Of a DNA stretch of 64,000 bases, positions 25,104 to 42,425 are shown piece by piece. The translations under genes were made by a program, and so were the position numbers. Each line of letters begins with the position of its first letter. The stretch's first letter is position 1. Under the pieces are notes generated by a model. The model ran no database searches, was not told where the DNA came from, and saw only the letters and a program-made list of their open reading frames with translations. This DNA comes from Macrotrachela quadricornifera (taxonomy: Eukaryota > Rotifera > Eurotatoria > Philodinida > Philodinidae): contig JAJEKB010000542.1 in the NCBI GenBank assembly GCA_022393335.1, forward strand, positions 235,189 to 299,188, written 5' to 3'.

Positions 25104-26932
25104 TTATTCACAGTTTGGAAGATAAGTATATTTCAATATACTTAAAATGTGACCATTTTGACATAATATGATATCAACAGGTGTTGCTCTTCTAATCAAA
25201 TATGGAAAATTTGGTATTTTAAATGATATAATTCGTTCTTTGATTTTAAGATCATTAACCGTTTGTGACCAATGCTGTTCGCTTCCGTCATATTCGAATG
25301 TAACTTGTAAATCTAACAAATAAATAAAAAAAATATTGGGTAATAAAGAAATATATACTTTATTCGATTCTACTAACGTTTGTATGCTTTTGAGCTAATT
25401 TTCTTTGTTAAAAAAATTAGCATGTCATCATTGCTTCGTGCAAAACCATGTCGAGGTGCATATTTATAAATATGAAGACGGGAAGGTGATTGATCTGAAT
25501 TCTCAGATGATGATTCATTTTCCGTTTCTGTATCTGTATGCTTCTCATCATGTTCATTCATTTCATCAGAAAAGATCGTTGTATGAGCAAATAGAATCAT
25601 TGATGATTGACCATTAATCATGATTTTTTTCCCAATTGTAAATGCTAATTGACTTCTTTCAAGGTTATATCTGTCAATTATATCTATATTGCTTGTAGAA
25701 GAATGATGTGATAAAGTAATATTATCTGGTAATGATTGATCTAAAATGAATTAAATATCTTATTAATATTAAATCTTTAATGAAAGATTTGTATACTGAC
25801 CATCACAATCAAATTTACATAGATCAACAATTTCTTTTAGTTGAAATCCTGTCTTTTTTACAATACGTAGGAATGGAAAACTAAACAATATTATAAAATA
25901 AAATAACGAACATCTTTAAATGTTGTCAATACCGTTTGATACCACTGATAGAATCTTCATGTTCAATAGGATACCAAATAGTATTGTTTTGTCTATCATT
26001 AAATTTTTCATATTTAGGATCTTCAAGTTCATATGAATGAAAATAATGAATATTCGTTTTATTATATTTGACTGTTACAAGAGAAATACGAATATAATAT
26101 TCTTCCTGTAGGTTAAAATAACATTGTGGAATCTAATTAAAAAAATCTTCTAATGAATTAAAACAATAAATAAGCTTACGCGAATTGCAGGTCCTTTAGC
26201 ACTTAACTTTTTTCCATTTTTACTACCAAGAGCACCTAATCGTCTTTTTTCTCTGTTATAATCCGTTCGATATCGTAATTTTGAGCGTTGATAAGGTTGT
26301 TCTATTATTTGAATTTGTTGAATGTTTGATTGAGAATTTGTTGAAATACTATGAGTAGTTTGTGAAACAACTATAGAAAAGTAAATTAATTCGTTGTTAT
26401 TAAGTATAACAGAAATATCATTCAATATATTAAGTAACGAACCTTGATCATCCAAATTAAAAGTTGATTGTGGTGGGATTTCAGATTTATTTTGTGTATC
26501 TAAAAAAGATCATTATTCATCATTATTTATTACATCTTTAATAAGATATTGCTTACGAGTATTGAATGAAAGTTCAGAATTTAAGAGATCTTGAAATTCT
26601 GTAATAAACAATATTACTAGTAGACTATTATAACTATTGAAAAAGAAGCATACCGTCATTTATATTGTATGATTCAATAAATTTATCTATAGAGAAAGAA
26701 AACAGGTTATGTTTCTTTTGATTATTGTTAATCATATAAGATTTACCTAAGGTATTGTCTGACAAATCCAATGAAATCATATCATCAAGATTGTCAATAC
26801 CTATTCATAGGAAAATAAAATAAACAGAAACATTTTTTATGTATTCGTACTCTTGAAAAAGTCTTCATAAAATTGATCATTTGATTGAAACATGTTTTTC
26901 GTTGTAAAACAACTTTGAATATTAGCTGACAT
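25104..26932 (-). CDS. Rel-homology-domain transcription factor (NF-kB/Rel-like)
   Basis: Nine exons on the minus strand: 26851-26932, 26747-26800, 26654-26686, 26557-26598, 26180-26499, 25933-26132, 25801-25880, 25378-25740, 25104-25312. They encode 460 aa with every phase consistent. Four tiny exons give an acidic N-terminus. The N-terminal Rel domain starts near residue 134 with IQIIEQPYQRSKLRYRT, continues with YYIRISLVTV, and then FPFLRIVKKTG. The IPT/TIG dimerisation domain covers about 358-458, from RLHIYKYAPRHGF to LKYTYLPN. An acidic Ser-rich insert (DTETENESSSEN) separates the domains. There is no ankyrin region and no obvious basic nuclear signal after the TIG domain. The assignment rests on domain order and the IxEQPxQR signature. 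NFAT-type membership is the alternative. A damaged paralogue lies 1.7 kb upstream. Confidence 0.7.
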
Positions 26933-28628
26933 TAAAAATGATTAGTGTGCTTATATATCATTATAATTTGACACACTCTATGCATCATGTCACTACCTAT
27001 AAGATAACTAATATGACACTCACGCACATGGTTTTATACCATCAACATTATTGTAATAGGTATCTGTTTGTTTTATACAGAGTATCATTTGTGCCTCACC
27101 TTGCATAGAAAGCTACTTGATTTTTTCCTTTCGGGTACCTATACAAATATGTCACGAATAGGGTGAAAGAAATTGAGTACCTGTGACACTACATGATGGG
27201 CATCGTTATTTAATGTACAGGTTCTGTCCAAAAGTAAAAGTCTGGATTAATTAAAATGATAAAAATATCAGAAAAAAGATCACTGTGATCCTATATACAA
27301 TATCTCGCTTATTTATTACTTAGGCAGCTCAGCGATAGGTTCAAACGGTCAATTTCAGTACATGACAACAAACATTTTAAAATGATATTTAATACAAATT
27401 TAGTTAGAATTTTTTCAAGTTTTAACATGTATGAAAAATATGTGCCATAGAATACACAATTATTTTTATAAAATTGAATAAGACTAATATAGAATTCTTT
27501 TATCTTTTCTAAAAAAAAATCTGATCGTTGACGTCTACAAGAACCATTTTATTTTAAAAAACGACGCTTCAACATAGAAATGATCTAAATTTACGAAACT
27601 TAACTTTTTTTTAATATAATGATTAAAGTTTAATTTAATTTAAAACATTAGAACTTTTACTTTAATTAAAATAAGATTATGATAAAAAATGACTAGAGTT
27701 ATTATTTAAAATGAATTATTCTTCTTTTATTTTACAGTTTAATAAATTCTAAAGAACATTCATAGATAGCTTTTTCTTTGAAGTAAACAACATATAATTG
27801 TATTTTCATGTACTTTTTTTGAGTTTGGATATAACTTTGAACTTTTAATTTAAAAAGTGTAGAAATCTTTGCTTGATAAAGAAATGTTTGTTTCAACTTT
27901 GGATATGAAATAGACAAAAATTACAAGATTTAAACAGACTAGTGTTAAATATATAAAATCATAAATGTGTAACATATACTGTCAATTTTTGGAAAAATAT
28001 TTTATCATGCGATAGACTATACTTTCGAATATTCAAGTAGACCAGATCTGAATCTCAACATTCTGCACAATTTTAAAGCATCTATTTGAATTTGTTTTCT
28101 TAATACCAGCTAAATCTTAGTTAATAATAATAGCGAGCCGACATTTAGGAAGTGACGAATTTTATTGACTCACGTGAATGAATCAAACTATCGTCTATAT
28201 TTTTGTTTCTTATTTTTATGTTCTGCTGACTATTATTTGTCTAAAGAACACACGAATCCGCGTAAGTATAGTGGGCGTACATGCGTTTTCACGTGTTCCG
28301 ACATGGTTCAGGAACAATTCTCGAAAGACGATCAGTTCTGATCAGTAGACATAATCTTTTAGACTGTACCTAACGAGTAATATGGATATTCTCGACTAAT
28401 CTTATCAGACATCATTATTTATTTTTGTTTGCCTTGAACACTTATGTTTTAGATGATATATTATGCCTTAATAAAGCTTGAGCATAGAATAATAAATTTT
28501 ATTAGAAAATACAGAAAAGAAAGGTGTGATAATTTAGATTAATTATAGATGTGATAATAACAAATATTGAATAATAATAATAAGAAAGTATATTTCAAAT
28601 ATCTTTGCAGTCATTTTTCAACATCGAT
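26933..28628. other. Intergenic region between the two Rel loci
   Basis: AT-rich 1.7 kb separating the ankyrin stop codon of the upstream locus from the start of the intact Rel gene; it should carry the promoter of the latter. The 61-codon ORF at 27732-27917 (-) has no recognisable feature. I see no repeat or RNA gene. Confidence 0.45.
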
Positions 28629-29410
28629 CTAAAGTTCAATACATTGATTATTGTTATGAGATTGTGCAATGTCTAATGGTGTTTTATTATCTTTATTTTC
28701 CCCTTTTATAAGTTGAATTTTTATATCATTTGGTAAAATTTTGAAAATATTTTTTATTGTTTCAGCTCCTTGATCATCATTTACATTTGCAAGTAAATTT
28801 AATAAATTATTATCATTTTTATCTTTTTGTTGAACAAGTTCAGGTCGATTTTTAATAATAGGTTCAATTATTATCCAATGATTAAGTTTACCTGATAATA
28901 ATAATGGTGTTTCACCATTTTCATTCATTTTTTCAAGTAAATCGTTTGATGGATTCATATCCATAACTTGTTCAATAAGTGATAATGATAGTTGTATATG
29001 TCTACGTTCTATAGCATCATTCAATAATGGAGAATTTTCATCATAGTTCGATAGTAAAACTCGAGTACGACGAAATAATCGTGAAGGATCATTTGTACGT
29101 ATAAAAATTTCTAAAGCAACTTTTAATTGATTAAGACATTTATCAAATTTTGTTTCTTTCTCTAAAATAAAAGAAATTATTTTTTTCTGAAAATATAACG
29201 TACCATTTGTTGAAGGTGATACTGGCGTACGAGTATGAGATTCATTAGTTGTCTAAAATATTAAAATAAGATAAAAATTTATAAATCAAAACTATTAACT
29301 GATGTAATTGCTAATTGGCTTATTTGTGGTGTAAGAGTTTTTCCATTATCAATTTCAAAATCATCATAATATTGACGTCGTCTTTTGTTACTTCTATTAA
29401 AATTTATCAT
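28629..29410 (-). CDS. Ankyrin-repeat ORF of NF-kB p105/IkB type
   Basis: Three exons, 29300-29410, 29204-29252 and 28629-29161, give 230 aa if translation starts at the ATG at 29408-29410. The N-terminus has a basic cluster, NKRRRQ, like the nuclear signal that follows the Rel domain in NF-kB proteins. Residues about 75-230 contain degenerate ankyrin repeats: ENSPLLNDAIERRHIQ, NENGETPLLLSGKLNHW, KNDNNLLNLLANVNDD and NKDNKTPLDIAQSHNN. Upstream, in the matching frame, lie remnants of a Rel dimerisation domain with stop codons. So this is either the surviving IkB-like half of a broken RHD-ankyrin gene, or part of its pseudogene. Ankyrin regions of this class hold Rel dimers in the cytoplasm. 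Confidence 0.55.
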
Positions 29411-29492
29411 TTTTTATTGGCAACATGCACATATAATTGTTGATGCTAAAACGAAATTAATTTAATTAATTTTTATCTTTAAAATTACATAC

Positions 29493-31235
29493 GTGCTAAA
29501 TAAATAAAATCAATTCGTTGAATAAGTATATTATCATTTTTAATAATAATGAAAACTGGTAAATCATTATCTAGTTGTCGTTTTAGACAGTCTGGTGTTC
29601 GAAATAGAATTGTTTTTGTGTCAATTTATGTTGTTTCAGTGATATGTTGTTGTCCATATTTACCAAAATCAAAAATAATCTTATATTCTTAAAATAGAAA
29701 TAAATTATTTATAAAATAAAGAAATTTATTTAAATAAACCTTTTTTGTGTACTCAAAAAGTGAGTACACATATAGAATCGGTCAGTGTGTACGTCCGTTT
29801 ACACGGTAACTTTTCACAATTACATTCGATTGAGCTGAAATTTTGTGCACAGAATTGTCTCATCAATATCTCGGTCGAGTTCGAAGATGAGAAAGATCCG
29901 ACAAGAAATGGCTGAGTTGTGAAAAAAATTGTCATTATTCATCAAATCATCCCTGAGGGAAGGCGCAGGGATTTTTTTCAAAAAAAAATTTTTTTCTCAG
30001 AAATATTTTAAATATATATGAATCGACTCAGTAGTTTGTAACGCTGACTCCGAATATGATATTAATTTTGAATGAAATCGTAGTTTTTTAAGTAAAAGTT
30101 GCCTAAACAAGGTCCCAAAATGCACAAAAACTCTATCCACAAAAGAAATTGCTCAGATGTATCTCAAATGAGCAATAATTTTGGGGTTTCTTAAATGCAT
30201 GGTTTTGTAGCTAATCGAAATGTAAAAATCCGGATTGATAGCTATTAATATCGGTGATTTATTATGAAAATACTGATGCATGTATCTGTCATATATCTCT
30301 TATAAATTCATGAGGTTGCTTACGATCGTAATCCTGTTAGACACAAACACAAATTCATTCGAAAATAACTCTTCTTGCCAAGTTTTCCAAACTGGACACG
30401 AATCTAAACCCAAATTTCTGTGATTTCTAAAGATGTTATATCATTTTGAGAGTACAGTCAGTGATCACCGGATATGGGCGCATACTGTGTGACCCATGCT
30501 AGCTTAGCACGTCTGTATTTTCTTCTTGTAATTTAGTGACAAGGGATGTATCGTGATGAGATCTATGTCTTACAGAAACAAAGAAATACAGGGCCTAGTG
30601 CATCACGTGAGAAAAGTTCAAATACTCCCTCTCGAAATATGCTATATCGCTGAATTTACGCAGTTTTTGGCTTAAAATACTTTTTTATCCCATAACTTAT
30701 TCCCTGAGTGTAATGAATTTATAGATTAAACTGTTTTCTATCCAATTGAGACCTTCTTTAGCTCAAAGGCCCAAACCGTTCATGAGACAAAGTTATTTTT
30801 TATTAATTTTTCGTAAGCCAGAGGGATGTGTGGTGCCCACTGGCCCCCTTATTTACGCCCTTGGATGGAGCAGTAACCAATAAAAATGAAGTTGTGAGAA
30901 AAATGGTTTTTCATAAAGACAATTTACCATGATAATTTTAGCGTTCAAACATTCCATAATGACTCATCTGATTCATACACTTTTTGCAGTACACATAACT
31001 TTCGGATAAAATCCGAAGTTTTCGCATTTATTTTTAAAATAAAACTAACTTCGTGTATCAGTCTCATCAATCATTATTTGAGATTCAACCGATGTATGAA
31101 GTATTAGAACAGGAAGCAAATAATTGTTTTGCAGTTCAGCAATAGTAAAGAGAAGTTGAGATTTTGATAAATGATATAATAATATTTTATGTTTTATGTC
31201 ATGTGAATTTACCATATTTTGATTGTCATATTCAT
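29493..31235 (-). pseudogene. Broken Rel-homology domain upstream of the ankyrin ORF
   Basis: Two minus-strand exons match the neighbouring intact Rel protein. Exon 31050-31235 reads LSKSQLLFTIAELQNN, parallel to LERSQLAFTIGKKIMIN in the intact paralogue. Exon 29493-29687 reads YKIIFDFGKYGQQHITETT, a TAA, then TILFRTPDCLKRQL and PVFIIIKNDN, which aligns with the end of the TIG domain. A second in-frame TAA precedes the ATG of the ankyrin ORF. The exon that should carry the start of the TIG domain is missing, and a 1.2 kb interspersed repeat occupies this interval. The N-terminal Rel half was not found. The simplest reading is an RHD-ankyrin gene broken by insertion and decay. Confidence 0.6.
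29741..30912 (-). repeat. Interspersed repeat, copy 2
   Basis: An inverted copy of the family at 1057-1556, lying between the two Rel exons of the broken locus. In its own orientation it starts with ACCATTTTTCTCACAACTTC and TTTTTATTGGTTACTGCT. It ends with TGTAAACGGACGTACACACT, ACCGATTCTATATGTG and a hairpin TGTGTACTCA / TGAGTACACA. The middle includes sequence absent from copy 1. There is no coding capacity. The terminal hairpin recalls Helitron 3' ends, but the class is undecided. Confidence 0.65.
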
Positions 31236-31582
31236 CTAAATTATAAAAATATTAACATAATATGAATTATTATTATTAATATTGTGAGACAAATTCAACA
31301 ATCTTCGATTGTGACATTACTTTCTAATCATTTTTGTTTTGTTTAAATTATGATAAGATAGAATACATAAGTAGCAAAAATACTGTAGAATAATTCAAAA
31401 GACTCTTTTAAAAAGCAAGTAAAACTTATAATCTTTATTTAAAATGAAATATTTTATTGTCTATGTATAGAACAGAATTTTTGTATCAAAGTCATCTCTT
31501 TGTTTTATTAAACATGTTTCTTATTTTTCTTCGATTTATTATTAAATTTTATGTGGACTTTTTAAGTATATATCTAATCATA

Positions 31583-32509
31583 CTTAGGTCTAACCAAAAC
31601 TTCTGGCAACATACAATAAAAATATAAAGATGCAGAGATATTTTTAATTTTATTTTATCAATTATTGAAAATAGCTGCTAAGATGATTTATACCAAGTGC
31701 GATCCTTTCTAACAACTTGTTAAAATTTTTTTAAAGTGTGTTTTGGAAAAATTTCTAGGTACTTTGGAAACCGCATGGATTTATCATATTTCATTTCTTT
31801 TAAAAATTTAATGAGATTTTGTTCAATCATGCGACTTGTATTCTAGCGTTACTAGTGGTAGAACACGGATTTATTTTATACAGGTTAGTCATAAGTCGTA
31901 TGATATCAGCTGGCTTATTTTAAATAAATAGTCAAAGACTATTGTTCACGAAGACAAATTTTTGACGAGAACTTTGTTTGGTATATTCTTGAAATCAAAT
32001 GGTCCTGTTTTTATACGTAGTGTATTTAAAGGCAAGACTGTATGTCACAAGCATTATACTGAGAATTGTCTGAAAAACCCGTTGTTAATAAAATATGGAG
32101 ACAAACAGAGATATCAGCCTCAAATTTTAGAAAATTGCTTGACGATCATCTTTGACTTCGTGCTCATCCAATGTTATTAATTATATGACAGAAGAAGGCA
32201 TCAATATAATGTTACACTTGCCATATTCGTCAGTCCTAATACTATGTAATTTTTGGCTAACTAAGTCTATCAAATGTGGTTTAAGTGGATAAACAAATGA
32301 AACATGATACATCCATGCGGTTTCTAAAGTACCTAGAAATTTTTCCAAAAAAAACTTTAAAAAAATTTTTAACAAGTTGTTAGAAAGGTTCGCACTTGGT
32401 ATATATCATCATGGCAACTATTCTCAATAATTGATAAAATAAAATTAAAAATATCTCTACATCTTTATATTTTTATCTTATGTTGCCAGAACTTTTGGTT
32501 TGACCTAAG
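31583..32509 (+). mobile_element. Dead mariner-like transposon with long palindromic arms
   Basis: Flanked by TA on both sides (31581-31582 and 32510-32511). Tips CTTAGGTCTAACCAAAAC and its inverted counterpart resemble mariner ends. The plus strand carries broken transposase blocks: GPVFIRSVFKGKTV with YTENCLKNPLL, then GINIMLHLPYSSVLILCNFW, where an intact family member has PPYSPDLAPCDFW, then AVSKVPRNF and a LxxYHHGNY-like C-terminus. Stops and frameshifts break it, and the third catalytic Asp of the PDLAPCD-like block is replaced. The last 213 bp (32297-32509), including transposase C-terminal codons, occur inverted as the left arm (31583-31797). The normal 5' half of the transposase is absent. 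Confidence 0.75.
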
Positions 32510-33707
32510 TACATATGAGCATTTCCTGGATATAGAATAACTAAACAAAACACATTTTTAATCATACTGTTAATAATAATCATATAAAATAGAATAAGTA
32601 TAGTACTTAAATTCAAATTTAATTCCTTTTTCTTGACGTATTATTCAATAATATCTTATTTCTTAAGAATGAATAATGTTTAAATATTTTCTTCTATTAC
32701 CTATCTTGATCATAGATTTAAATAATTAATTTTCTTTAATTTTTAATATATTTATAAATAAAACATACAAATCGTTATCTACAATTAGCATTGTCAGAAG
32801 AATATTTTACTAGATTCTCATTGTATAGAGCAAAGAAATAAACTATTAATATAAAATAGCAAGATGTTATTTATATATAATCTTTATTCAAGTTATGTTT
32901 ATAATAAATATAAAGATCTTGAACATTATTATATATCTGTACAAGTTGAAATAATTACTATGTCAATAAATATTTTATTTTATATAATTTTCTGTTAAAA
33001 TTTACTTAAATTAAAAGTAGTTTAATAACTCTTTTTATAATAAAATGCTTCATACTATAAAACAAAACAGAATATGACTGAAGTATAAAAATATTATGGT
33101 CGTATGGTGCTAGGAAATAGATAGTCGTTGGTAGGTGGACAGTATCCTTTGCTCTCTCTAGAGCGAACCGTATTCTGTACCCAACTTCGGACGATAATAT
33201 ATGAATTCTAAACATTTTTGTTATATAAATATAATGTTAATAGAAATTGTGCAATAACATTCTGGAAAGAACAGCATAAAGAATAATTCTCTTTTGTGAT
33301 GTTTACTTTATATCAAGTGATTAAAAATGTATGTAATATAGTTAAATAAAAAACATTTAATCTCTTTTTCAAAAACTATGCTACTGGGGTCTTTAGAATA
33401 ATTGTCGTTGATTTTTAAGCATTAAAAATATCACTTCAATAGTATCATTATAGCTCATTAATGAGTTTTTCTATAATAAATTTGCCATTCTTGAAATGTT
33501 TATTATTGAAAATGACAACATTTTGTATATATTTTCTCGTAGCTCTTTTAAAATCAATTTTATTGGAAGTAATTAAAAGAATTTTTTTTTCATTGTTATT
33601 CTAGAGAATAAGATAAACTATACTACCAACATGTGGAAAGATATTCAAGTATCTAAATACGATTATTATAAGCAATTTATTATTGTTAAATAATAATTTA
33701 CTTCATA

Positions 33708-33960
33708 TATCTAAATATATCAATTTCAAAATTGTCGTCTTTCATCAAATCTAACATGGTTAATATATCAGTAAGCAAAGTATTATCAAGATATCGCTGT
33801 AGGTCATCTTTTTTATCGACAATAAATTAACTACAACCATATGTTGATATGGTTGTGTAATAACACGTCTAATGTACGTAATTGGATCAGACAATCAAGG
33901 TTGAATAATGTTAATATTCATCAGTAAAGACAAATTTAACTTATCTAGAGTTCAAATTAT
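33708..33960 (-). pseudogene. Coding-like fragment, unrecognised
   Basis: On the minus strand, one frame gives DPITYIRRVITQPYQHMVV; after a frame change the next gives DDLQRYLDNTLLTDILTMLD. Composition looks more protein-like than the surroundings, and the two pieces abut with a one-frame shift. It could be a decayed gene or transposon fragment. I could not link it to a family. Confidence 0.2.
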
Positions 33961-35476
33961 CTTTGTCAGAAATAAAAAAAAGTATTTAAATTATTGAATA
34001 GTATATATTACTAAGCAATTTTTAAAAGTATTTTATTTACAAAATCAAATCTAAATTATATCAATTAAAACTTTTCAGAAAATATTTCATCTAATATACA
34101 TATATTTTTCCTTGTAACTAAACAATATTGATCAAGATCTAACGGTGGCATTTTGTTGTTATTTCGTCACTGATCTTTATCCTATCTATTTTTTTCCTAT
34201 TACGCAGTTATCTCGCACAATATTTATCTTACATACGATTATTCATGAAATCTATCATATGATATAAGAAAAAGAACAGAAGAAATGCCTAATTGAAAAT
34301 AGGTTATAACTATTTTATAATTGGATCTATCAATAGAACTTGAAATCTTGAATAACAAGCTATTTATTTATAGCATAAATTATCTAAGATGAAAATATAT
34401 TTGATTAAGACGATGTTTAATGTAATTATTGAACTTATAATCGACATCTATTTTTGTCAAGATGACAATTCATCGCTTATCAATCACAAATTATATGTAT
34501 ATAACAATTCTAAGATGAAAAAAAAATTCTTCAGTGTTTGAAAAGTCAATTTGATCGCATGATGGCTCAAATCAATCAAAGAAAAGAATACAATATGTCC
34601 AAGCTATATACTAAATGTTGTTCAAAGATATTGTTAATGTTCGTATATATGTTCTTTTCTATATCGCACTTATCCTAACAACGTACAAATATCTTCTCTT
34701 TTCCTATTCTTTTTGTCCTGTTTCTTCTTCTTCGTTTTTTTTTCCTTAGAATATCTTCATTCCGATCCATATATATATACATATATCTATATATTCAACG
34801 AAAGAAAAAGATAAGATCAGCAGGAAAGAGATAAGACGGCAGCTGAAATAAATAATTGATGGTAGTCTGCTTTTGCAGTAGCATCTCTTGTTCTTCTTCT
34901 TTTTTTTCTTGTTCGTTTTTTTTCTCTTGTACTTGCCCTCTATTTCTCTCTCATTCTATCATCTCCGTTATTTTTATGCGATCAGCTAAGACTGATCAGT
35001 TGACCCATATTGTAAATACAGATAACATTGATATATATATATTTGAATTTACATGTAACAAGACAAAAAAAAATCTTTTGTTGTACCATTAGTAAAATGT
35101 CAATATACGTTGTTGACATACATACGCGACAAATTAACAGTAAGAAATAGCAATATCCTCTATGCAAGTCGAATGTTGATGTTTATGTGCTAGCAAATGA
35201 CACCATCAACTTTCATTATTGTTGATCGTCATCTAATAATTCACATTTAATATCCGGTAGTTGGAACTAAGAAGCACACAAGCAGCAGCAGTAGCATAGA
35301 AAAAAGAAGAGACTTACATCAGTACACATTTCGAATCTATCTTTTCTTTTCTTCTTTTTTTCTGTTTGATTATTACTTATTTAGTCTTGTCTTTTGTATT
35401 AATTCTGAATAAAAGAATATATTATATTTGTTATTTTAGATATATTCATTTAGTTTTTTTTTTCAAAGATATAACA

Positions 35477-41080
<5,604 letters not shown>

Positions 41081-41285
41081 TTATATTTATATGTGTTTGT
41101 GAATGGTTTTTTCTTTTTCTATCAATATTTTAGTCATTGTTTTCTTTTTTTTGCAGTCTATGTCTATATATACGGAAGAAAATTTCCTTTTTGTATTCTT
41201 CTTTTTTTTCTTAAATATTAAAATAATTAAATGTGAAGAGCTACATTTATTATAATTTATACCTAAAAATTTTCAAGAATGAATT

Positions 41286-42425
41286 TTATTTAAAAAACAG
41301 AAAAAAAAATAATATAACTAATATAATTATTATAAATAGGATAAAAGATATCGAATGACGATAAGAAATATTTAATTTCCATTCAATATCATCATCATCA
41401 TATGGTGTATTAGATATTAATGAATAAGGATATATAGAATTATTAGTATTATTAATAAATAAATTAATCCAATCTATATAAGCTATTACACGTGTATACA
41501 CACCTGAATATCCTAGTTGAGCACATCCATAACCAAATGATGTTATACCAACAATAACCCATTGTTTACTTGATGTAAATATCATAAGTGGACCACCTGA
41601 ATCACCTTGACATGTATCTTTAAAAATTAAAAAAAAACCTCTTCTTTTCTTAACAAACCAATTATTTTTATTCATTACCTTTTTTACTATATTCAACACC
41701 AGCCCAGAATTGTTTCGATTGATCAGAGATCAATGGATGACAAGTAGTATTTTGATAATCAATTGTTTTTAATATAACTTGTCGAAGTATCGAAGAGTCT
41801 GGACCATTTTGCCAAAGTCTTCCCCAGCCAACTGCAACAAGCTGAATATATAAAAACTAAATATATAATTGAATTAATTAAATAATTTACTTACTGAAGA
41901 ACCTACAGGTGGATATTCACTTTTCGATATATTTGGTAAACATATATTAGTTAAAGTATTACCAGACATATGAAGAGGTGATGATAATTTAAGTAAAGCA
42001 ATATCATTAATAAAATTTGATTCATCAAATTGAGGATGAAAAATAATTTTAACAACTCTACGTAATTGATTGTCTTCATATTGATTAATTGATCCAGCAT
42101 GTATTGTAATATCCGATGGATTAACTCGAAAGATATGAATACCTAAATGATTTACTATTGAAAAACAATGTGCTGCTGTTAATATCCATAAATTTGTTAA
42201 AATTGATCCAGCACATCGAAATCTATTTTGAATACGAAGTGATACAACCCAAGTCCATGTTCCTATTTGAGCATTTTGTCCACCTACAATTTTTGAATAT
42301 AATCGAGATGTACTTGAACATCCACATGATACATTATGATTACATGAATAGATCATATGATTGTTAAGTTGAAGAAATATGACTAAGATGATTAAAAATA
42401 TAGATGACAACATCATGGATGACAA
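41286..42425 (-). CDS. Trypsin-like serine protease with C-terminal membrane anchor
   Basis: Three exons, 41895-42425, 41679-41841 and 41286-41617, encode 341 aa. A signal peptide spans residues about 5-27, and the activation site is K45-IVGG at 46-49. The catalytic triad is complete: His86 (LTAAHC), Asp141 (NDIALLKL) and Ser238 (TCQGDSGGP). Asp232 sits at the S1 position, predicting cleavage after Arg or Lys. A C-terminal hydrophobic stretch of about 23 residues at the extreme end suggests a type I membrane or GPI-anchored ectoenzyme like prostasin or testisin. The cysteine usually found in the CAG motif before the active-site loop is a tryptophan (QFWAG), so one conserved disulfide is lost although its partner in TTCHP remains. 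An N-terminal Cys-rich segment (CNHNVSCGC) could link the light chain. Confidence 0.88.

Larger units (their letters stand above)
31236..35476. other. Gene-poor region containing a dead mariner
   Basis: Apart from the mariner at 31583-32509 and a coding-like patch at about 33708-33960, this region is AT-rich and shows no gene. From about 34690 to 35360 it is rich in T/C tracts and probably contains the promoter and 5' untranslated exon sequence of the coronin gene. Confidence 0.45.

Noticed and set aside
33006..33215. 69-codon minus-strand ORF (GYRIRFALERAKDTV)
   Set aside because: Looked protein-like in the middle, but no family could be named and no continuation exon was found.
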